DNA of 64,000 bases from Tetzosporium hominis (GCF_002265435.1 NZ_NOKQ01000220.1:248001-312000), one strand, 5' to 3'; positions 21,911 through 30,523 are shown, numbered from the stretch's first letter. Made by a program: numbers and translations. The notes: generated by a model from the sequence alone, not told the origin.

Positions 21911-24580
21911 TCAAGAAAGTGTCAACAGGTCTGTCAGTTCATCGTCACTCAGTTTCGTGATCCACTGACTTGAATGGATCAATTCATCCGATAACGATTG
22001 TTTCTGTTCAAGGAGCGTGTCAATTTTTTCTTCAATTGTTCCAATCGTCAAGAACTTGTGCACATGCACAAATTGCTGTTGGCCGATGCGATACGCACGG
22101 TCCGTCGCTTGATTCTCGACTGCTGGGTTCCACCAACGGTCAGCATGAAGCACATGAGTTGCAGCCGTCAGATTGAGTCCCGTTCCGCCAGCCTTGAGCG
22201 ATAATAAGAAAATCGGAAACTCTCCCGCTTGGAACGATGCGACCAAATGATCGCGCTGTCCTTTTGGCATACTGCCCGTAAGAAACGGGCTATCAATGTC
22301 ATAGAGTTCACTAAAACAGTGTTGCAGTAGATGTCCCATGCCGATGTACTGCGTAAAGATTAGACACTGTTCGCCTCTTGCAGCGATTTCACCCGCAAGC
22401 GTCACAATGCCCGCAAGCTTCGCGGATCGCTCTAGCATGGTCTCCGCATCATCAAATGGTTCTTTCAAGTAAAGCGCTGGGTGGTTACATAACTGCTTCA
22501 ACTTGCTCAGCATCTTGAGGACCAACCCCTTCCGCTGAAACCCGCTCAGATTGCCGAGCTGGCTTACGGACTCTTGGATCAATGATTCATAGAGTGCCGC
22601 CTGCTCGGTTGTCAGAGCGCAATACTCTTTCTGTTCAAGCTTCTCAGGCAAGTTGAGCTGCAGGTCTGGATCTCGTTTCGTTCGGCGCAACAAGAACGGC
22701 TGGATCTTCATCCGCAAGCGGTGCTTCGCCTGCTCGTCCTCATCTCGTTCAATCGGGGCCATATACGTCTCTTGGAACGACTTATACGAACCCAGATATC
22801 CTTTATGAATGAAATCAAAGATCGCCCATAGCTCAGACAAGCGGTTCTCGACCGGTGTACCCGTCAAAGCGATATGGTGCACGCCGCGCAACTTACGAAT
22901 AGCGCGCGACTGTTTCGTCTGCATATTTTTAATATTTTGCGCTTCATCAAGCGTCACTGAGCTCCAAGCAATCTGCTGGAGCGTTTCGGCGTCTTGAGTG
23001 GTAATCCCGTAAGTCGTCAATACGACGTCAGCGTCTGTCGTGATGTCACCGCGGTTGGACCCGTAATGAGTCGAGACGCGAAGAGAAGGCGCAAACTTTT
23101 GAAGTTCTTTCTGCCAGTTTCCGAGTACCGACGTCGGACAGATGATGAGCGAAGGCTTGCCACCAGGTTGTTGTTCATGGACATGTAATAAGTAAGCAAT
23201 CAACTGAACCGTCTTCCCAAGTCCCATGTCATCCGCTAAGATAGCACCGAACGATTCGCTTCGCATGAAAGCGAGCCAGTTCAGACCGAGTTGTTGATAC
23301 GGACGAAGCTCTGTCAACAGACGAGGAGAAGGGGCGACTTCCGGGAATGCCTTCTTCTCTTGGAGCTGCGACAAGTAGCTCTCTAATGACTGATGCAACT
23401 GGAACTGAATGAGGGGATCATCTTCATCCTCATCATCAGCAGGTAGGGTCAGTTCTTCCGGTAGCTCTTGGAACAACAGGTCCCGAACCGTCCATTCTTC
23501 TTCTTCGGACCGGTCGAGTAACTTGCGGATTTCTTGAATCCACTGCGCATCAATTTGGAACCACTGATCGCCCGAGCGAATGAACGAACGGTTCTCTTCG
23601 ACCATTTGACGGAACTGTTCTTCGCTAATTTCCTGATCACCAAGGGAGAAGTTCCAGTTGAACTGGATGATCTGCTCGAGGCCCGCTGCTGATTTATAGC
23701 GACCAGTGCTTGCTGAAGCACGAACCTGCATCTTCGTCTCTTTGATTTCTTTGAGCCACGCAGGTAGTACGATGTCGTAACCAAATGCTTGAAGCTTCGC
23801 TAAGTCATGTCGCAAGAAGTCTCGCACTTGCTGGTCATCAAGAGGAACGTAATAAAATGATTCCGTTTCTTCATCGACAACCGAAACGAATGGAATGACG
23901 CCACGCTGGAAGTTCCGGATGACGTCACCGAGTTCTGCCCACTTCGGTGGTAAGGCTTCTTCAATAGAGAGGAAGCGCTTTTTCGTAGCAGGTGTCCAGT
24001 AACTAGAACTTCGTACACCACGTACGACAGTTTCGAGAATCCAGTCGTCTGAAGGGTCTTCAGGTTCCATGAGGCGAAGAGCGACATGGATGTCAGGATG
24101 CTGTTTCACTTTATGGATCGGCCAGCCGCCATTTTTGAAATAGTCCTGTAAGCTCACCAAGTCATCGTAGGAGAACGCAGCTTGGCGGGCCTTCTGTAAT
24201 AGGGCGGTCTCGACGATTGAAGTCACGGCTTCATCTTTACTTGCTGTGACAAACAGGCTGTTTACATCAAACTCGACGTGTTCCCATAGGTCTGTCCGGT
24301 TCCAAATGGAAGCCGCTTCCGTGATGGCCGCTAGCTGCTCAGAAGATGCGGCATCATGACCATAAAATTCAAAGACATCGGAAGGGTTCGGTAACAAGTC
24401 GATAGCATCGAGGCACGACAGGACAAACTTCCCTTTTTGATCTTCTACAGGGAGGCCAAAATAGCTGTCGCGGTGTTTTCCATATAATAAGGTTTTCAAG
24501 CGGTCAGGTCGTTCAGGGCTCGACACAGCGAAGCCCCCATCTAATTTTTCCACATAGAGTGGCATCGAAAAAAGTTTCAC
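21911..24580 (-). CDS. ywqA: SNF2-family helicase YwqA
   Basis: An 889-residue superfamily-2 ATP-dependent DNA translocase. After a long N-terminal region (about 1-400), the SNF2 core has ADDMGLGKTVQL near residue 443, the TLDEAQNIKN Walker B/DEAQ motif near 541 and LTGTPVENRLSELW. The C-terminal helicase domain has FTQYIGMGHLL, SLKAGGTGLNL and the RAYRIGQ arginine finger. The GTG start overlaps the stop of the SWIM gene by 4 bases (GTGA), so the two are translationally coupled. The fixed pairing suggests one functional unit, perhaps remodelling DNA-bound proteins; no specific process can be read from the sequence. Confidence 0.93.
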   Translation of the reverse strand: MKLFSMPLYVEKLDGGFAVSSPERPDRLKTLLYGKHRDSYFGLPVEDQKGKFVLSCLDAIDLLPNPSDVFEFYGHDAASSEQLAAITEAASIWNRTDLWEHVEFDVNSLFVTASKDEAVTSIVETALLQKARQAAFSYDDLVSLQDYFKNGGWPIHKVKQHPDIHVALRLMEPEDPSDDWILETVVRGVRSSSYWTPATKKRFLSIEEALPPKWAELGDVIRNFQRGVIPFVSVVDEETESFYYVPLDDQQVRDFLRHDLAKLQAFGYDIVLPAWLKEIKETKMQVRASASTGRYKSAAGLEQIIQFNWNFSLGDQEISEEQFRQMVEENRSFIRSGDQWFQIDAQWIQEIRKLLDRSEEEEWTVRDLLFQELPEELTLPADDEDEDDPLIQFQLHQSLESYLSQLQEKKAFPEVAPSPRLLTELRPYQQLGLNWLAFMRSESFGAILADDMGLGKTVQLIAYLLHVHEQQPGGKPSLIICPTSVLGNWQKELQKFAPSLRVSTHYGSNRGDITTDADVVLTTYGITTQDAETLQQIAWSSVTLDEAQNIKNMQTKQSRAIRKLRGVHHIALTGTPVENRLSELWAIFDFIHKGYLGSYKSFQETYMAPIERDEDEQAKHRLRMKIQPFLLRRTKRDPDLQLNLPEKLEQKEYCALTTEQAALYESLIQESVSQLGNLSGFQRKGLVLKMLSKLKQLCNHPALYLKEPFDDAETMLERSAKLAGIVTLAGEIAARGEQCLIFTQYIGMGHLLQHCFSELYDIDSPFLTGSMPKGQRDHLVASFQAGEFPIFLLSLKAGGTGLNLTAATHVLHADRWWNPAVENQATDRAYRIGQQQFVHVHKFLTIGTIEEKIDTLLEQKQSLSDELIHSSQWITKLSDDELTDLLTLS

Positions 24581-26145
24581 AGTGCCAGATTTCCTTTCTC
24601 CATTTCTTGCTGGAAGGCCCGCAAGCGACGGAATTTTTCACGGATCTCTTGTACGTACTGATTCCAGTAGACAGTCTCGTTCGCAGCTTTCGCAAGCTGT
24701 TTCATCTTCTTCAGATGGCGCACGGCCTGCTTGTAACTATCGCGTTTCTTTTCATTGATCTCTCGAACTACGTTTAGATGGTAAAGAGGCATGACAACAA
24801 AAGGGGCGTGTTCTTTCACAAGGTCAAGGCCGCATGTCTCTGCATAAGTGATCCCGCTTTGGCAGTACAGATGCAGGTCGGCCCATTCTTCATAGCGCTC
24901 GTTGTCGATCAGATAGCCTGAATACGGCTCGAGAGTGAACGGAATCAACATGCGATAAAACTGAAGCTTCGCCTCGTCTGAAAGGTCGAGCTGTCGTTCA
25001 ATCGTCCGCAACGTGTAAATCAATCGAGATGCCCGAACTTCCGTATCTAAGAAGGTTTCAATAGCAGGGAGCAACCGCTCAAATAACTGCGTGGCCATCT
25101 GGATCTCATACTGTTCAATAGCGAATTGAATGAGAGACAAGTAACTGCTGACTTCTTCAGCGGGAACATCTTTCATCGTTGCAAGTAAACGCTCCGTTTG
25201 GCCGAGTTGGAAATAAAACAACTGACGAAGTTGCAAGAGCGAGTGGCCATCTTTTGTCTCGCTATGTTTCTCTAAGAAGTCGAGCTCTTTAACGCGAGCT
25301 TGTTTTTGGGTACCGAGCTCTGTCCAGTAATGTGTATACAGCTCACTGCGCTGTGCGAAATAGCCTTCTGCATCCGTCAGCAAATACTTTACGTAGCGTA
25401 CGATGCGCTCATAAAATGGGTCAGCTGCAAAGAAGCGAGGCTGTCCGTGCAGTTGCTTGAACTGGTGTTTCAAGTCTTGGATGGTCTCATCTAAATAATA
25501 GCGAACACGTCCTCGCTCGTTTTCGCGGCTAAAGCTATTAAACGTCGGCCACAATTTAATCAAAGTCATGAGTGTCACGCTCGTATCAAAAAGCACATGC
25601 CACTCACGTTCTAATGGGCGGATGCGTTGCATCTGACGTTTGTAATCGCCGAGCGCAAACTCCATCAAGAAAAAGCTTGATGCATGGTCTTGAATGACGA
25701 GCTGGTTGAGAAGGGTATTTGCATACTGTTCCCAAGCAAGTGGGGTCCGGTTGTTTTGAATCTCACTGATGGACTGACGGTCTGCTTTAGAGCGCCAAGC
25801 TTTCACCCATTCACTGAGAGAATCGATATGTTGATACAAATAGAAAAGTACAGCAGCTTGGTGGCGGCACATCTTTCGCCCGCTACAAGAGCAGGAAAGA
25901 TGTTCATAGAACGATATATGGACGTATGCATCCTGCACATCTCGCACGACAAAGTCTGCTTCATGACGAACTGGTGCATAATCTACCAATTGGACGGCAC
26001 CATTGCGTACAAAAGATTGGGCGCTTCTCACGAGAGAATCGTCTTGAGCTACACCCGCAAGCAAGTCCTGATCCAGTTGCTTCATAAAATCTTGAACAGG
26101 TTCTTCATAGAACGTCAAAAGACGCTGAACTGTCATCCCTTTCAC
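24577..26145 (-). CDS. ywqB: SWIM zinc-finger protein YwqB
   Basis: A 522-residue protein with a SWIM zinc motif near residues 77-95 (CSCSGRKMCRHQ, giving the CxC...CxH ligands), followed by a long helical region without enzymatic motifs. SWIM domains bind DNA or proteins. In B. subtilis ywqB is paired with ywqA as here. The start is uncertain: the GTG at 26145 gives the longest frame, but an in-frame ATG at 26136 is close and neither has an ideally spaced ribosome site. Confidence 0.85.
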   Translation of the reverse strand: MKGMTVQRLLTFYEEPVQDFMKQLDQDLLAGVAQDDSLVRSAQSFVRNGAVQLVDYAPVRHEADFVVRDVQDAYVHISFYEHLSCSCSGRKMCRHQAAVLFYLYQHIDSLSEWVKAWRSKADRQSISEIQNNRTPLAWEQYANTLLNQLVIQDHASSFFLMEFALGDYKRQMQRIRPLEREWHVLFDTSVTLMTLIKLWPTFNSFSRENERGRVRYYLDETIQDLKHQFKQLHGQPRFFAADPFYERIVRYVKYLLTDAEGYFAQRSELYTHYWTELGTQKQARVKELDFLEKHSETKDGHSLLQLRQLFYFQLGQTERLLATMKDVPAEEVSSYLSLIQFAIEQYEIQMATQLFERLLPAIETFLDTEVRASRLIYTLRTIERQLDLSDEAKLQFYRMLIPFTLEPYSGYLIDNERYEEWADLHLYCQSGITYAETCGLDLVKEHAPFVVMPLYHLNVVREINEKKRDSYKQAVRHLKKMKQLAKAANETVYWNQYVQEIREKFRRLRAFQQEMEKGNLAL

Positions 26146-26202
26146 AGGGGTTCACCACACATTTCTAAAAGACTATCCTTCCATTATAACGTCTTTTAGG
26201 CA

Positions 26203-26240
26203 AAGAAAAAACATGGATGTGTAATTTCACATCCATGTTT
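26203..26240 (-). terminator. Terminator of the XRE gene (minus strand)
   Basis: ACATGGATGTG (26211-26221) and CACATCCATGT (26228-26238) form a perfect 11-bp stem. On the minus strand it is followed by T5, directly after the XRE stop codon. Confidence 0.88.
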
Positions 26241-26649
26241 ACGTTTCTTCTATTTGTTCAATCAACTGAGCCAGAAGCTCTTTGCGTTCTTTTTCTGAAA
26301 GGTCTCGCAAATAGAGAAGCAGCAAGCGGAAGCTCTTTTCATCCATAAGTTCAGTAAGCAATTCGGAAAATTGACCGTAATATCGGTTCTGAGTCTCATG
26401 TGCTTGTTCAAGAAAGGTCTCCATAGGTCTTCTCACGGTCGTGTCTTCTGTAAGCAGATCTAGGAACTGCTCGTCCGTCATCTTGTATTTAGTTCGAATA
26501 CGGTGCAGGAACTCTAAACTAGGCTGCCGTTCAGCCGTCTCGTATCGAGAGAGATTGACGTTAGAGACTTCTAGGAGAAGCGCCGCTTCTTTTTGAGAAA
26601 TATTCAGCTGTTCATCGCGAAACGCACGTAACTTGTCATGAAACTTCAT
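26239..26649 (-). CDS. XRE-family helix-turn-helix regulator
   Basis: A 136-residue protein with an N-terminal HTH_3 domain: QLNISQKEAALLLEVSNVNL, then RYETAERQPSLEFLHRI, typical of Cro/C1-type repressors. The C-terminal 65 residues are helical and charged (LLLYLRDLSEKERKELLAQL) and may dimerise. I chose the ATG at 26649, 7 bases after GGGTGA. It faces away from a small unknown gene at 26801, with a perfect palindrome between them, the usual layout of a local autoregulated switch. Confidence 0.85.
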   Translation of the reverse strand: MKFHDKLRAFRDEQLNISQKEAALLLEVSNVNLSRYETAERQPSLEFLHRIRTKYKMTDEQFLDLLTEDTTVRRPMETFLEQAHETQNRYYGQFSELLTELMDEKSFRLLLLYLRDLSEKERKELLAQLIEQIEET

Positions 26650-26710
26650 TAACATCACCCCTACTCTACTATGGGTAGAATAGCGAGTGGCATCTTGTGA
26701 AAGTTGTTAA

Positions 26711-26725
26711 TTACCAAAATGGTAA
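26711..26725 (+). promoter_or_regulatory. Candidate XRE operator
   Basis: TTACCA-AAA-TGGTAA is a perfect inverted repeat with 6-bp arms in the divergent region between the XRE gene and the 93-residue gene. It lies about 62 bases upstream of the XRE start, where an autoregulatory operator would be expected. Confidence 0.5.
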
Positions 26726-26800
26726 AAAGTAAAATCATCCATTTTAGATAGTATATAACCAAATTGCAGGAAAAAATTTCTAAGAAGTGAGAGATTCTAT

Positions 26801-27082
26801 ATGACACGGTATTCTACTTTTTTCAAACTACATCCCATCCACCACGAACACACCAACGTACAAATTCTTATTGAACGCTGCAACAAGGCGGAGGCACAGG
26901 AGTGTCTTTATAAAAGTGATCTTCAGTTCACACTGGAAACACCAACGTTCATCCTCGAAACGAGCCGACTATTATCGAAAGAAGAAATCGACAACCTTCC
27001 TTATAAAAAAGTATCGATTCGACATGACAAGGGAATCGGGTTCTTTTCAACTCGACCCCAAAGAGCAAAGCCTAGTAAATAA
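26801..27082 (+). CDS. Unknown 93-residue protein divergent from the XRE gene
   Basis: I do not recognise this protein. It begins MTRYSTFFKLHPIHHEHTNV, is rich in His, Lys and Glu, has no membrane segment or signal peptide, and ends in the basic tail RPQRAKPSK. The ribosome site is weak (AAGTGAGAG about 7 bases upstream). An AT-rich TATATA at 26752-26757 could be its -10. The divergent arrangement with the XRE regulator and the intervening palindrome support it as a real gene. Confidence 0.5.
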   Translation: MTRYSTFFKLHPIHHEHTNVQILIERCNKAEAQECLYKSDLQFTLETPTFILETSRLLSKEEIDNLPYKKVSIRHDKGIGFFSTRPQRAKPSK

Positions 27083-27088
27083 ATAAGT

Positions 27089-27300
27089 AGTTGGGACATA
27101 ACTCATTTAATTCCACAAATGAAGTTAAAGATAACAAAATGAAAAGTGTGTAGGGGTGACTCCAGCGGGATTACAAGCGGAAGCTGAGACCTTGGCTCAG
27201 CCCGCGCCCGCGGAACGCTTCCCCTACACACAATAGAACCTACAAAAGGGAGTTTCTCATGACGAGAAACTCCCTTAGCTGGGTTTTGTCCCAGCCTCGT
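27089..27300 (+). repeat. Structured intergenic element (multi-hairpin, about 210 bp)
   Basis: The ends GTTGGGACA (27089-27097) and TGTCCCAGC (27286-27294) can pair. Nested inside are GTGTGTAGGGG (27145-27155) with CCCCTACACAC (27220-27230), GCTGAG with CTCAGC (27182-27200), and a perfect 13-bp hairpin AAGGGAGTTTCTC/GAGAAACTCCCTT (27245-27275). GCTGGG (27277-27282) can instead pair with CCCAGC (27289-27294), followed by a T-run, making a terminator. It resembles the structured intergenic repeats widespread in Bacillales. Confidence 0.65.
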
Positions 27301-27402
27301 TTTATTATAATTTTGTGAACAAAGATGTTTTTATGCACAAAAATAAGGGAATATGATACACTAATAAAAACAGAATATTCTAAATAAAAGGAGGGGGAGA
27401 AC

Positions 27403-27846
27403 ATGCTACATGTTGAGATGATGAAACCGTTCCACACAGAAGTCAAGGACAACAAGATTCGACTCGTATTTGCCTATCAGTACTTCTCACTGCGCAAAGA
27501 CGATGAAGTATTCAGCTTCATTCCAGTCGAAGGTAAAGAGATCGTCCTAAATCGTGACACGCTTCAAGTGGAAAACTTGTCAGAAGTGTTTGTGTTCCAA
27601 AAAGGCAACCGCTTCATTCGTTTGCCGCTCTATCAACTTCTCTTAGTCTCGGACGTGCACGATCATCTAAAGACATTGATTGAACCAGTAGCAGAACAAG
27701 AAAACAGTGAAGAAGTCATGGAATTGATCCATGCACTCGAACGTGAGAACTTCGAACGTTTAATGGACGACGCCTTGTCACACCGAGACCTCGACTTGTT
27801 CTACCAATTATTAGCCACACAACATCACGGAGGTAGCTATGTGTAA
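27403..27846 (+). CDS. IDEAL-domain protein
   Basis: A 147-residue soluble protein. The N-terminal part is beta-rich (MMKPFHTEVKDNKIRLVFAY). The C-terminus has an IDEAL-type motif, LMDDALSHRDLDLFYQLLA, preceded by a helical segment. IDEAL domains occur in several Bacillales proteins, including ComK relatives and YpiB, where they are thought to mediate protein contacts. The ATG follows AGGAGGGGGA by 6 bases. The gene stands alone, with a terminator behind it. Confidence 0.7.
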   Translation: MLHVEMMKPFHTEVKDNKIRLVFAYQYFSLRKDDEVFSFIPVEGKEIVLNRDTLQVENLSEVFVFQKGNRFIRLPLYQLLLVSDVHDHLKTLIEPVAEQENSEEVMELIHALERENFERLMDDALSHRDLDLFYQLLATQHHGGSYV

Positions 27847-27857
27847 TTTAACTCAAT

Positions 27858-27902
27858 AAAAAGCATCTATCTGGACGAACCGCCGCTAGATAGATGCTTT
27901 TA
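27858..27902. terminator. Bidirectional terminator
   Basis: AAAAGCATCTATCT pairs with AGATAGATGCTTTT around a 15-base loop. T-runs on both strands let it serve the IDEAL-domain gene (plus) and the small peptide gene (minus). Confidence 0.85.
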
Positions 27903-27907
27903 CTGTT

Positions 27908-28006
27908 TTATGAGAACAACTGATAGAGAATCACCGAAACCGTGGAGCCCACCACTCCAAATACGATATCCCCCCAACTGAACGACAAGTCGAGCCATTG
28001 CCGCAT
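27908..28006 (-). CDS. Very small membrane peptide (32 residues)
   Basis: On the minus strand an ATG at 28006, 8-9 bases after AGAAAGGGG, starts MRQWLDLSFSWGDIVFGVVG and ends 12 codons later in ILYQLFS. The middle is a single hydrophobic segment (IVFGVVGSTVSVILYQLF). It has a good ribosome site and the bidirectional terminator directly behind it, which supports it as a gene. I do not recognise the family. Small single-helix peptides include type I toxins, holin-like peptides and membrane-complex accessory subunits; nothing here decides among them. Confidence 0.55.
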   Translation of the reverse strand: MRQWLDLSFSWGDIVFGVVGSTVSVILYQLFS

Positions 28007-28117
28007 AGTAATCCGCCCCTTTCTGTTATTAAAGTAGTCGTCCCGCTCTGAAAAAAGTTTCACGAAAATTAATTTCATTTTTGAACCCTTTTACATACGT
28101 CCCTTGAATCAAAAATA

Positions 28118-28126
28118 TGCTAGAAT
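28118..28126 (+). promoter_or_regulatory. Extended -10 promoter of the YknW/YknX-like pair
   Basis: TGcTAGAAT, 27 bases before the ATG at 28153, with no good -35. Confidence 0.5.
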
Positions 28127-28152
28127 TATCCTTATGGATGAGGAGGTCTATC

Positions 28153-28833
28153 ATGTTTTTAGAATTTCATTTTTGGCGGTATTTTTTCACCAGAGGCTAC
28201 TTGTTAGAGAACCTCGCTGAAACTGAAACCATTCGAGGATTTAGAAAACGCGTGGGCGTTGTGCTGGTGTGTACTATATTGTTATACATACTCATGGACG
28301 TGTGGGGGATGACAACCACATCACTTACATCCATTTACGTGCTTGGTTTCTTAGATACATACGCGATTGCGCGCTGGGTCTCGCTGTTTGCGATCGTCCT
28401 TTGGGCACTCGTCTATTTCAGTTTTCATTTCTTTGGAGTCAGTTATTTGTTGCATCTTCTCACGAAAATTCCAGTTCGGATCGCAGCCGTCATGCAGCTA
28501 TACGTGATTGCCACTCTATTAATCGAGAAGACCTTGCTGTTTTTCGTGTTCGCTTTGGTCGGATACACGACACATCTCTCGTTCTTATCCTTTGGCCCAT
28601 TAGCTGCCCAATTTTTAGATCATAGTTATTTTCACTATTTCTTTAATCAATTCTCAGTATTTACTGGCGTTGTTATCGCCATCCAATTACAATTTTTACG
28701 CCGTTTCACAACGGTCTCAACTAAAGTCTTGTTAGTCATTCTAATCGGAATGACCATCCTGTTCGCAGCAGTCGTCGCACTCATCAGTGTGCTGCCGATT
28801 GACCGCTTGCTGCCGGGAGGTGCGCTAGGATGA
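28153..28833 (+). CDS. Yip1-like integral membrane protein (YknW-like)
   Basis: A 226-residue membrane protein with about five helices (near 35-55, 70-95, 118-142, 165-185 and 195-215) and a short basic cytoplasmic N-terminus. It ends in a 4-base ATGA overlap with a HlyD/YknX-like adaptor gene. In B. subtilis the Yip1-family YknW precedes the membrane-fusion protein YknX and the ABC transporter YknYZ, which protects against the SdpC toxin. The layout here is the same for the first two genes, so I infer a YknW-like role; sequence similarity is limited to topology as far as I can see. The ATG follows GAGGAGGT. Confidence 0.5.
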   Translation: MFLEFHFWRYFFTRGYLLENLAETETIRGFRKRVGVVLVCTILLYILMDVWGMTTTSLTSIYVLGFLDTYAIARWVSLFAIVLWALVYFSFHFFGVSYLLHLLTKIPVRIAAVMQLYVIATLLIEKTLLFFVFALVGYTTHLSFLSFGPLAAQFLDHSYFHYFFNQFSVFTGVVIAIQLQFLRRFTTVSTKVLLVILIGMTILFAAVVALISVLPIDRLLPGGALG

Positions 28834-30143
28834 AGACACGATTGTACATTATAGGTCTTTCCATTGCCATCACGGCTTTTGTCGCAGCGAATGCGATTCT
28901 TGTGTTTAAAGAAGATAGTATCGTGGCCCGCAACTACTACATAGAAGATCATGTACGAGTAGCAGAAGGGGACTACAAACGCGAACTTGAGAAAGAAGCG
29001 GTAGCCGTACCGACGACTTCATTTTCGCTGGCTGTCAATCGAGAAGATTTAAAAGACGTCCTCGTGGAACAAGGTGACGCTGTCACAAACGGACAACCTA
29101 TCGCTACTCTAGATACAACGGATATCGATCAGCAACGTGCTGAGTGGGATGCTCGCTCGGGAGCTTATGAGACTGAGCTTCGTGAATTGAATTCCGTTCT
29201 TTCCACACTTCGAACTGCTAAAAGCCGTTCGAATTCAACAACTTCAGCTCGTGGGACTTCGACAGGCCGTGGAAGTTCTACTGATGAAGTAGTAGATGTA
29301 ACGGTTACTTCCAATGTAGACGTCGAGATTTCTGAAGATGCTACTTACGACAGTGCAATGGCGGCAATCGAAGAAAAAATTGCAGAAGTCGAGCGTGAAC
29401 TGGCTGTCGTGGATGCCCAACTCACAAGCACATCGGAAGCTCCAGAATTCGTCAGCCCGATTGACGGTGTCGTCGAAAAGATTGAAGAGTACGAAACGCA
29501 AGTCATCGTTCACGTAACTCCAAACGAAGCGACACTCGTGACATTCGTCGAAGAGAAGAACTGGCATGAGATTGAACCCACTCAACCGGTTCAAGCCTAT
29601 TCTACCCATCTGGCAAAATTCTATTCAGCTGAAACGTCTGGTAAAGGAACCGTTCCGGTCACAGATAACCGCTGGAAAGAAATCCACGGTCAATTTGAAG
29701 AACAACCGGATTTGCCACTTTACGAAGTGCAGATTACTCCTAGTGAAACCATCACGGAGTTGCCATTCGGTGCGAATGTAAACGTGACAATCACAATCGA
29801 TGAGGCAACTGGTGCTATGCGCCTTCGAGACGACTGGACGATTGTGCGCGATCTCGAGTACGCAGAAATTTATTCAATCTCGCAACAAGGCACGATCGGT
29901 CGCATCCCAGTGACGATTGCGTTCGATATGCCAGAGACTCAATCGATCATTGTGAGCGGCGGTTTGGTGAACGGACAACTTGTGCTCGACGACAAATTCC
30001 GTCGCAACAATGCACCTGCTTTCTTGCCACACCCATTCGAGCTACCAAGCTGGGATAGCGTGAAAGCCCTGGGCTGGCGTGACTACTTGGCATTCCTGCT
30101 TCACCAATACAAAGATGCTCCGGTTGAAGAACCGGTTGAATAA
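28830..30143 (+). CDS. HlyD/YknX-like membrane fusion protein
   Basis: A 437-residue protein with an N-terminal signal anchor (about 5-25), a biotinyl/lipoyl-like half (VLVEQGDAVTNGQPIATLD), a coiled-coil hairpin (about 100-205) interrupted by a Ser/Thr/Arg-rich insert (NSTTSARGTSTGRGSS), the second lipoyl half (FVSPIDGVVEKIEEYE) and beta-barrel domains. This is the domain order of periplasmic-adaptor or membrane-fusion proteins. The expected partner, an ABC ATPase/permease, is absent: the next gene after a terminator is a yhdT homologue. It overlaps the upstream membrane gene by 4 bases. Confidence 0.75.
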   Translation: MKTRLYIIGLSIAITAFVAANAILVFKEDSIVARNYYIEDHVRVAEGDYKRELEKEAVAVPTTSFSLAVNREDLKDVLVEQGDAVTNGQPIATLDTTDIDQQRAEWDARSGAYETELRELNSVLSTLRTAKSRSNSTTSARGTSTGRGSSTDEVVDVTVTSNVDVEISEDATYDSAMAAIEEKIAEVERELAVVDAQLTSTSEAPEFVSPIDGVVEKIEEYETQVIVHVTPNEATLVTFVEEKNWHEIEPTQPVQAYSTHLAKFYSAETSGKGTVPVTDNRWKEIHGQFEEQPDLPLYEVQITPSETITELPFGANVNVTITIDEATGAMRLRDDWTIVRDLEYAEIYSISQQGTIGRIPVTIAFDMPETQSIIVSGGLVNGQLVLDDKFRRNNAPAFLPHPFELPSWDSVKALGWRDYLAFLLHQYKDAPVEEPVE

Positions 30144-30149
30144 ATGGAT

Positions 30150-30177
30150 GGCCACCTTCTCTGAAGGTGGTTTTTGT
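30150..30177 (+). terminator. Intrinsic terminator after the adaptor gene
   Basis: CCACCTTC (30152-30159) pairs with GAAGGTGG (30163-30170), followed by T5. Confidence 0.9.
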
Positions 30178-30259
30178 TGAAATAGAACTAAGGGTATTCT
30201 TTTCGAAGTAAGCATGACACTAGTACATACAAATTTAGACAAACGAAAGAAGGGACGTC

Positions 30260-30523
30260 ATGGATCCGCGTTTCAAAATTGCGCACCGGGAAGCAAAGAT
30301 CGGTGTCGGTATCGCCATCGCTCACTTCTTGTGGTGGTTCGGTTTCGCATATGGTCTCGGAAGCCGACCGGTCGAAGAGTACAACTACATCTGGGGCTTT
30401 CCAGATTGGTTCTTCTATAGCGCCATCGTAGGATTTATTTTAATTTCTATCACGATTGTTTTCGTCACGAAGTTTGTGCTGAAAGAAGTGTCGTTTGAAG
30501 AAGACGGGGAGGCAGATCGATGA
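30260..30523 (+). CDS. yhdT: YhdT family (DUF997) small membrane protein
   Basis: An 87-residue protein with two membrane helices (about 17-34 and 50-75), N-terminal DPRFKIAHREAKIGVG and a WFFYSAIVGF segment. YhdT proteins are encoded immediately before panF in E. coli and many Firmicutes, as here, with a 4-base ATGA overlap. It is probably an accessory subunit of the sodium/pantothenate symporter, as found for other small partners of solute:sodium symporters. The ATG follows AAGAAGGGACG. Confidence 0.85.
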   Translation: MDPRFKIAHREAKIGVGIAIAHFLWWFGFAYGLGSRPVEEYNYIWGFPDWFFYSAIVGFILISITIVFVTKFVLKEVSFEEDGEADR

